This document shows positions 14,253 through 18,887 of a DNA stretch of 18,887 nucleotides, in pieces. A program made the translations under genes and the position numbers. The notes below the pieces were generated by a model, which saw nothing but the letters and a program-made list of their open reading frames with translations, was not told the origin of the DNA and ran no database searches. Position 1 is the stretch's first letter. Each line of letters begins with the position of its first letter. Origin of the DNA: an uncultured Prevotella sp. Lineage in GTDB: Bacteria; Bacteroidota; Bacteroidia; Bacteroidales; Bacteroidaceae. The stretch lies in NCBI GenBank assembly GCA_934254985.1, contig CAKQMS010000044.1:1-18887 (forward strand), given 5' to 3'.

Positions 14253-15257
14253 TTATTTCTGCTTTGCTGGCACTTCACCAAAGCGTTTTGGTTTGATATA
14301 TGTATTGATGAGAGGGGTGAAGGCATTCATTATCAATATGGCAAACGACATACCCTCTGGATATGAGCCCCAATTACGGATAACGATTGTCAACACACCG
14401 ATGGCAACGCCATAGACGAGCTGTCCCTTGTGAGTCATTGGCGAGGTGACATAGTCGGTTGCCATGAAGATGGCTCCGAGCATCAAACCACCGCTCAACA
14501 ACACCTGCACAGGATTGGCGTAAACAGGACTTGCAAGATGGAGCAAACCGCTGAGCACGAATACTGTAGCGAGGATGGAAACTGGAATGTGCCATGTGAT
14601 GATCTTCTTCCAAAGCATGTAAGCCAAACCAAGGAGTAAAGCCAAAGCACAGATTTCGCCAATGGTGCCGGCTCCCATACCGTTCTGTACATTGCCAAGG
14701 AGCATGTCGACAGATGATGGCAACTTATCCAACACGCTGGCGTCGCCACTCTTGATAGCCCACTTCATAAGGCTCAACGGTGTGGCACCGGTCTCTGCAT
14801 CGAGGTATGCTGCCTGCTGACCTACTACCGGCCATGATGTCATGGCTGCAGGGAAGCTAACCAAGAGGAAGCAACGACCCACCAAGGCAGGGTTGAAAGG
14901 ATTGCTACCCAATCCGCCAAAGGTCATTTTGCCAACGCCTATTGCCACCAAGGCTCCGATGATGATCATCCATATAGGGAAATTGCTTGGAAGGTTCATG
15001 CCAAGAAGCAATCCCGTTACTACTGCCGAACCATCAGTAAGCGATGGCTGGCGCTTCATTATACACTTTGATATGGCCCACTCGAAGAACATACATGCTG
15101 CCACACTCGACAGGCATACCACTACTGAGCCAAGACCGAAATAGAAGAACGAAACGAGCAAGGCTGGCATCAATGCCAACACTACGCCATACATATTCTT
15201 CTCTACGCTGTCGGCACCATGTGCGTGTGGTGACAGCGAAACTATTAACTTACCCAT
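14253..15257 (-). CDS. rnfD: Rnf complex membrane flavoprotein subunit RnfD
   Basis: 334 residues with about nine membrane helices. A second covalent FMN is expected on Thr159 in the canonical motif ETGATPLS (155-162). Other conserved stretches are LTDGSAVVTGLLLGMNLP (73-90) and GSNPFNPALVGRCF (117-130). The N-terminus (MGKLIVSLSPHAHGADSVEKN) matches the family's PH or PHxH start. The gene begins one base after the rnfC stop, so the two are tightly coupled. Confidence 0.96.
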   Translation of the reverse strand: MGKLIVSLSPHAHGADSVEKNMYGVVLALMPALLVSFFYFGLGSVVVCLSSVAACMFFEWAISKCIMKRQPSLTDGSAVVTGLLLGMNLPSNFPIWMIIIGALVAIGVGKMTFGGLGSNPFNPALVGRCFLLVSFPAAMTSWPVVGQQAAYLDAETGATPLSLMKWAIKSGDASVLDKLPSSVDMLLGNVQNGMGAGTIGEICALALLLGLAYMLWKKIITWHIPVSILATVFVLSGLLHLASPVYANPVQVLLSGGLMLGAIFMATDYVTSPMTHKGQLVYGVAIGVLTIVIRNWGSYPEGMSFAILIMNAFTPLINTYIKPKRFGEVPAKQK

Positions 15258-15258
15258 T

Positions 15259-16611
15259 TTATTTCTTAGCGTTTCTTGATTTGATGATACCCATTACGAC
15301 GCCCTTGACCTGAAGGATGTTGTCGAGAATAGGACGATGTGAAGGACAGGTGAACTGGCATGAGCCACAAGAGATACAAGAGGTAACCTGCTCTGCCTCA
15401 AGACGTTCCCACTCCTTGAATGAAGAAAGAGTTGCAAGCAAGTATGGTTCGAGACCCATAGGACATGCGCTAACACATTTGCCACAACGAATACATGGCT
15501 GAGCAGCCTTGCGGTGGGCGTCGGCATCGGTGAGGATGGTGATAGAGTTGGTGCCCTTGCATACGGTGACATCGGTAGAAACTACCGACTTACCCATCAT
15601 CGGACCACCTGCCAACACCTTGTTGTCGCCCTCAGGCATACCGCCACAAAGGTCGATAAGCTGGCGCATCGGTGTTCCCATACGAACGAGGAAGTTGCCT
15701 GGATTCTTGAGTTGCTTACCTGTAACGGTGGTGTAGCGCTCGAACAAAGGCTTGTTCTTCATAACAGCCTGGTAGACAGCGAAGGCAGTACCTACGTTTT
15801 GAACGATAGCACCGACATTAACAGGGATAGCTGGAGGAGCTGGAACCTGACGGTTGATGACAGCGTCTACCAACTGCTTTTCACCACCCTGTGGATATTT
15901 CTTAGCCAAAGCTACGATCTCGATGCGTGGGTCGTTGGCTGTTTTCTGTTCAAAGAGCTTGATAGCCTCAGGCTTGTTGTCTTCGATACCGATGTAGCCG
16001 CGCTCTACCTTGGCGCCCTTCATCAGAAGGTCAAGACCTACGAGAATCTCGTCGGCATGTTCCATCATAAGACGGTAGTCGGAGGTGATATAAGGCTCAC
16101 ACTCTACACCATTAAGAATTACGCACTCAGCCTTTGCGGTAGGAGGAGGGCAAAGCTTGATGAATGTAGGGAAGCCAGCACCACCCATACCTGTTACGCC
16201 AGCCACCTTGATGCGGTTGACGATTTCTTCAGGTGTGAGCTCAGGATGCTTGTCGAGAGTTTCGAGAGTTTCGCTGCGGTCGATGCTCTCTTCCCACTCG
16301 TCGCCCTCTACATTAATATATATGGCAGGCTTGCGATAGCCAGTGGCGTCGATAGCGGTGTCGACCTTTAATACAGTTCCCGACACTGAAGAATAGATAG
16401 GTGCAGATACGAATCCATTTGCCTCGGCTATGAGAGTACCAACCTTTACCTTGTCGCCACGATTAACGACAGGCTTGGCTGGTGCGCCGATATGCTGGCT
16501 CAATGGGAATATTGCCTGCTGTGGCAATGGAGCTACAACGGTAGCAACCTCAGCAGTAATCTTGTTTTCCTCTGGGTGTACACCACCCATGCTAAAAGTT
16601 TTCAGTTTCAT
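15259..16611 (-). CDS. rnfC: Rnf complex NADH-dehydrogenase subunit RnfC
   Basis: 450 residues. Soluble NAD(H)-binding subunit on the cytoplasmic face. The N-terminal part (about 30-105) contains a lipoyl/biotinyl-like sandwich domain (PVVNRGDKVKVGTLIAEANG). The flavin/NADH-binding fold carries GMGGAGFPT (141-149), NGVECEPY (167-174) and YPQGGEKQL (239-247). Two ferredoxin-type [4Fe-4S] motifs follow: Cys373, 376, 379, 383 and Cys412, 415, 418, 422. The final 27 residues are short; there is no long Ala/Lys-rich extension as in E. coli RsxC. It begins 2 nt after the rnfB stop. Confidence 0.96.
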   Translation of the reverse strand: MKLKTFSMGGVHPEENKITAEVATVVAPLPQQAIFPLSQHIGAPAKPVVNRGDKVKVGTLIAEANGFVSAPIYSSVSGTVLKVDTAIDATGYRKPAIYINVEGDEWEESIDRSETLETLDKHPELTPEEIVNRIKVAGVTGMGGAGFPTFIKLCPPPTAKAECVILNGVECEPYITSDYRLMMEHADEILVGLDLLMKGAKVERGYIGIEDNKPEAIKLFEQKTANDPRIEIVALAKKYPQGGEKQLVDAVINRQVPAPPAIPVNVGAIVQNVGTAFAVYQAVMKNKPLFERYTTVTGKQLKNPGNFLVRMGTPMRQLIDLCGGMPEGDNKVLAGGPMMGKSVVSTDVTVCKGTNSITILTDADAHRKAAQPCIRCGKCVSACPMGLEPYLLATLSSFKEWERLEAEQVTSCISCGSCQFTCPSHRPILDNILQVKGVVMGIIKSRNAKK

Positions 16612-16613
16612 GC

Positions 16614-17519
16614 TTAAGCCTCCTTGTTTTCTGTTGTGGTGGTAGCAGCAGCCTCGGCAGGAGCAGCAGGAGCAGCCTCTGGCTTTGGCTTGCGTACAGG
16701 GAAATTAACTTTTACCAAAGCGCCTGTAGGACATTCGTCGACACACTTTGTACACATGCGGCACTTGTTGAAGTCGATGTAAGCCACATTGTTTTCAACT
16801 GTGATGGCATCGAAGTTGCAAACCTTCTGGCACTTACCGCAACCGATACAAGCTACGGCACAAGCCTTCTTGGCAACAGCGCCCTTGTCCTTGTTGACAC
16901 ACTGAACATAAACGCGGCGACCCTTAGGACCCTTTTTGCGTAGCTCAATGATGTGGCGAGGACAAGCCTTGGCACATGCACCACAAGCGGTACACTTCTC
17001 TTCGTCGACTACAGGCAAGCCTGTTTCTTCGTCCATGGTGATGGCGCCAAACTGGCAAGCAGCAACACAGTCGCCACATCCGAGGCAACCGAATCCGCAA
17101 CCGGTTTCGCCAGCACAGGTAGCATTGACAGCCTGACAAGAATGCAAGCCATCATACTCTACGATGCGTGGACGATGCTCGCATGTACCGTTGCAACGAA
17201 CAACAGCCACCATAGGGTCGGTGTTGGCAACAGCCATACCGAGCAAGTCGGCAACTTGGCCCATAACATCGGCTCCACCAACAGGACACATAAGTCCGTC
17301 GATGCTACCGAGGTCGGCACCCTTAACTAAAGCGTCGGCCATACCGGCACAACCGGCAAAGCCACAGCCACCACAGTTGGCACCAGGCAATAGTTCTACT
17401 ACCTGTCCAATACGTGGATCTTCCTGAACAGCAAACTTCTTGGAAACGGCATACAGCACAATGGCTGCGATGAGTGCTATCGCTCCCAACACGATTACTG
17501 CGGTCAAAATGAAATTCAT
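16614..17519 (-). CDS. rnfB: Rnf complex ferredoxin-like subunit RnfB, long multi-cluster form
   Basis: 301 residues, versus roughly 190 in E. coli RsxB. It accepts electrons from ferredoxin. A membrane anchor (3-25) is followed by the Fe-S domain Cys49, 52, 57, 78. Four ferredoxin-type motifs come next: Cys145/148/151/155, Cys176/179/182/186, Cys224/227/230/234 and Cys253/256/259/263. Five further Cys (109, 113, 128, 135, 141) are not explained by these and could hold another centre. Long RnfB forms with extra clusters are known in anaerobes. The last 28 residues are a Pro/Ala/Thr-rich tail of unknown role. It follows rseC by 29 nt and is tightly coupled to rnfC. Confidence 0.96.
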   Translation of the reverse strand: MNFILTAVIVLGAIALIAAIVLYAVSKKFAVQEDPRIGQVVELLPGANCGGCGFAGCAGMADALVKGADLGSIDGLMCPVGGADVMGQVADLLGMAVANTDPMVAVVRCNGTCEHRPRIVEYDGLHSCQAVNATCAGETGCGFGCLGCGDCVAACQFGAITMDEETGLPVVDEEKCTACGACAKACPRHIIELRKKGPKGRRVYVQCVNKDKGAVAKKACAVACIGCGKCQKVCNFDAITVENNVAYIDFNKCRMCTKCVDECPTGALVKVNFPVRKPKPEAAPAAPAEAAATTTTENKEA

Positions 17520-17548
17520 AACTTATTTAATTGTTTTAGTTCATTAAT

Positions 17549-17968
17549 TTAGTATTTTGTTTGTGTTATCTCTACCGACAACGACTTCCCTATCCTGTCT
17601 CTATTGAAATATAGCAAAAGATAGTAAGGCACGAGGGCTCCCAAGCCCAAGAGAGCGGAAAGAGGTTCGTTGGCCGTGAGATTGTTGACCAGGATTATTA
17701 CTGCTACCAACAACAGGAATGGCAATCCGAAGCCCAGCAATACTGCTTTATAGCCCATGGAGGCTGATACGGAAACAACTACGTGTTGGCCTACTTCGTA
17801 ACCTTGCACATCGGTATGCACATCGATAATCTTTTCTTTACTCTCCGACGAACTGCAATGTTTTGCGAGTCCACAAGCGGCACAAGCTGATGTCTGCAAT
17901 ATGCGCACTTTAACGGTGTCTACCTCTATTTTGTCGACGATGCCGTCGTGATTGATTTTGCTACTCAT
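17549..17968 (-). CDS. rseC: RseC/MucC-like SoxR-reducing system protein
   Basis: 139 residues, first gene of the rnf operon. The N-terminal domain carries Cys29, Cys32 and Cys38 (SACAACGLAKHCS), the conserved cysteine motif of the RseC family. Two membrane helices follow at about 74-95 and 102-120. In E. coli RseC works with the Rsx (Rnf) complex in keeping SoxR reduced. In Bacteroidota, where the gene heads the rnf operon, a role in assembly or redox tuning of Rnf is more likely than SoxR reduction; this is inference. The promoter just upstream is an exact consensus match. Confidence 0.93.
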   Translation of the reverse strand: MSSKINHDGIVDKIEVDTVKVRILQTSACAACGLAKHCSSSESKEKIIDVHTDVQGYEVGQHVVVSVSASMGYKAVLLGFGLPFLLLVAVIILVNNLTANEPLSALLGLGALVPYYLLLYFNRDRIGKSLSVEITQTKY

Positions 17969-18025
17969 TTATGATGATGGATAAGGGTGTATAACTCAAA
18001 TATTGTAATGTCGAGTTTACAAATG

Positions 18026-18056
18026 CAAAATTAATACTATATTTCCAATCTACAAA
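18026..18056 (-). promoter_or_regulatory. Promoter of the rseC-rnfBCDGEA operon
   Basis: On the minus strand TTTG (18053-18056), exactly 19 nt, then TAATTTTG (18026-18033): a full match to the Bacteroidota -33/-7 consensus. The predicted leader to the rseC ATG at 17968 is about 50 nt. I see no hairpin or riboswitch in it. Confidence 0.8.
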
Positions 18057-18169
18057 TAAATCATCAAAATAATTAAAGAAATATGTAGCTCTGTTAACAA
18101 TTCTTATCCGTAATCGTTTGCAGAGGGGGAGGGAAATACGTGTGCGACATAAGAAATATCATGATTTCT

Positions 18170-18200
18170 TTTGTTATTTCATTCGTTTGCACTATCTTTG
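18170..18200 (+). promoter_or_regulatory. Promoter of the small acidic protein gene
   Basis: TTTG (18170-18173), exactly 19 nt, then TATCTTTG (18193-18200), a perfect consensus. The core GTTTGCACTATCTTTG closely matches the hydrolase promoter at 7627-7642. The leader to ATG 18222 is about 15 nt. It diverges from the rnf promoter; about 115 nt of AT-rich DNA lie between, without a clear feature. Confidence 0.8.
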
Positions 18201-18221
18201 TACAATCAAATACAATACCAT

Positions 18222-18662
18222 ATGAAAGCAACAGAACAGACAACACAGCAGATTGAAAGAGCAATAAAGAAAATTGCCCAGAAATTTCCTACAGATGAAG
18301 AAACATCTATCCTCACCGATGTTCATCTGCGCGTATCGCAAGACAGCGGAGAGATATTGGCTTTCGACGACGATGAGCAGGAGATAACTCGCTGTGTGGT
18401 AGAACAATGGATAGACAATAAGGATGAGGACTTTTATGATGAGATTACAGGCATATTGCGTAGCTCTCTGAAAACCCTCCACCCTATCATCGACACTATG
18501 GGCATATTGAAGCCTTTCAGCTTCGTGCTTGAGAATGATGATAAGGAAAGCATTGCCGAACTGTATGTTGCCGACGACGAAACCATAATCATAGATGGTG
18601 AACTAATGGAGGGACTGGATAAAGACCTCGACACTTTCCTCGATAATCTGCTGAAAGAATAA
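18222..18662 (+). CDS. Small acidic protein of unknown function
   Basis: 146 residues from ATG 18222. A frame extending back to 18171 translates the promoter and is rejected. No family recognised. There is no signal peptide, membrane helix or obvious metal site, so it is probably cytoplasmic. Residues 5-24 form an amphipathic helix (TQQIERAIKKIAQKF). The rest is strongly acidic (AFDDDEQE, DNKDEDFYDE, ENDDKES, VADDE) with alternating helix and strand character. It ends in an acidic helix (EGLDKDLDTFLDNLLKE), which suggests an adaptor or protein-protein interaction role, but this is a guess. It has a strong promoter of its own, stands alone, and lies divergent from the rnf operon. Confidence 0.8.
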   Translation: MKATEQTTQQIERAIKKIAQKFPTDEETSILTDVHLRVSQDSGEILAFDDDEQEITRCVVEQWIDNKDEDFYDEITGILRSSLKTLHPIIDTMGILKPFSFVLENDDKESIAELYVADDETIIIDGELMEGLDKDLDTFLDNLLKE

Positions 18663-18687
18663 GAGAACTGAAGTTTCGTATGTACGG

Positions 18688-18802
18688 AAGTTATAGTAGT
18701 TAAAGAAGTTATCACTCCCTTCGGTCGTTAGAAGTTATAGCCAATAGCCTTTTTGGTTGTATATTTAGCTATAAAGCATATGGCTTTAACTTCTCTAACT
18801 TC
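18688..18802. repeat. Nested inverted repeat after the acidic-protein gene
   Basis: The outer arm GAAGTTATAGTAGTTAAAG (18688-18706) pairs with 18784-18802 at 17 of 19 positions. Inside, TTATAGC (18735-18741) pairs with 18768-18774. GAAGTTAT recurs directly at 18688, 18706 and 18731. It has no clear U tract. It may act as a convergent-gene terminator or be a dispersed palindromic repeat. Confidence 0.65.
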
Positions 18803-18843
18803 TTTTAATTCTTGGCGAATTCAACTGGCAAGTGCAATCGTTA

Positions 18844-18885
18844 CTATTGTATGTTGTCTATCTCATCGTTAAGAACTTGCTGGAC
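18844..18885 (-). CDS. Possible 3' end of a gene continuing beyond the window
   Basis: On the minus strand one frame enters from the right edge, reads VQQVLNDEIDNIQ and stops at TAG 18844-18846. Composition looks protein-like, and a convergent gene would suit the inverted repeat at 18688-18802. Thirteen codons are far too few to identify anything, and the plus strand is also open here. Confidence 0.25.
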   Translation of the reverse strand, partial: VQQVLNDEIDNIQ

Positions 18886-18887
18886 AG

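Noticed and set aside
18171..18221. N-terminal extension of the acidic protein (17 residues)
   Set aside because: It lies over the -33 and -7 boxes; ATG 18222 is the first start after the predicted transcription start.

Overview
The window looks like a chromosomal segment of a Bacteroidales bacterium, most likely a Prevotella/Segatella relative. The evidence is a set of promoters of the TTTG or TTG - 19/20 nt - TAnnTTTG type, mostly without strong Shine-Dalgarno sites, a lipoprotein with the Bacteroidota surface-export signal after its lipid Cys, a BspA-type leucine-rich-repeat protein, and an Rnf operon led by rseC. The assignment to Prevotellaceae is inference. I see no rRNA, tRNA, CRISPR array, transposase or phage gene.

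Layout. 1-1905 (+): the C-terminal part of a DUF4105/Lnb-like membrane protein whose frame is broken at the window edge, translationally overlapped by a BspA-like LRR protein. 1961-2001: a strong bidirectional terminator. 2048-5655 (-): an aconitase-citrate synthase operon with no isocitrate dehydrogenase gene between the two. 5840-6916 (-): dinB (DNA polymerase IV) with a GTG start almost on top of its promoter. 6959-7660: a gene-free region with a triplicated 33-bp repeat, a ~450-bp three-armed inverted-repeat structure and a duplicated 58-bp promoter module. 7661-8608 (+): membrane-anchored alpha/beta hydrolase. 8670-9410 (-): Ig-like surface lipoprotein. 9466-9672 (-): a strong candidate for an unannotated structured small RNA with its own -7 box and intrinsic terminator. 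9802-12000 (-): Pif1/RecD2-like helicase with a C-terminal helix-turn-helix. 12098-12255: short tandem repeats. 12382-17968 (-): a complete rseC-rnfBCDGEA operon with a consensus promoter and a clear terminator. 18222-18662 (+): a small acidic protein of unknown function. 18688-18802: another nested inverted repeat. At the right edge there may be the last codons of a gene on the minus strand.

How the genes fit together. Aconitase and citrate synthase supply the oxidative citrate branch toward 2-oxoglutarate. The Rnf complex is a membrane ferredoxin:NAD+ oxidoreductase that couples electron transfer to ion export. Both are ordinary parts of anaerobic Bacteroidales energy metabolism. The genes themselves are largely housekeeping. 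The unusual content is in the intergenic DNA: three large, branched, nested inverted-repeat structures (7061-7508, 9466-9672, 18688-18802). One of them has the architecture of an independent small-RNA gene, and another folds on paper into a giant cloverleaf with near-identical junction linkers. These are the best candidates for something undescribed.
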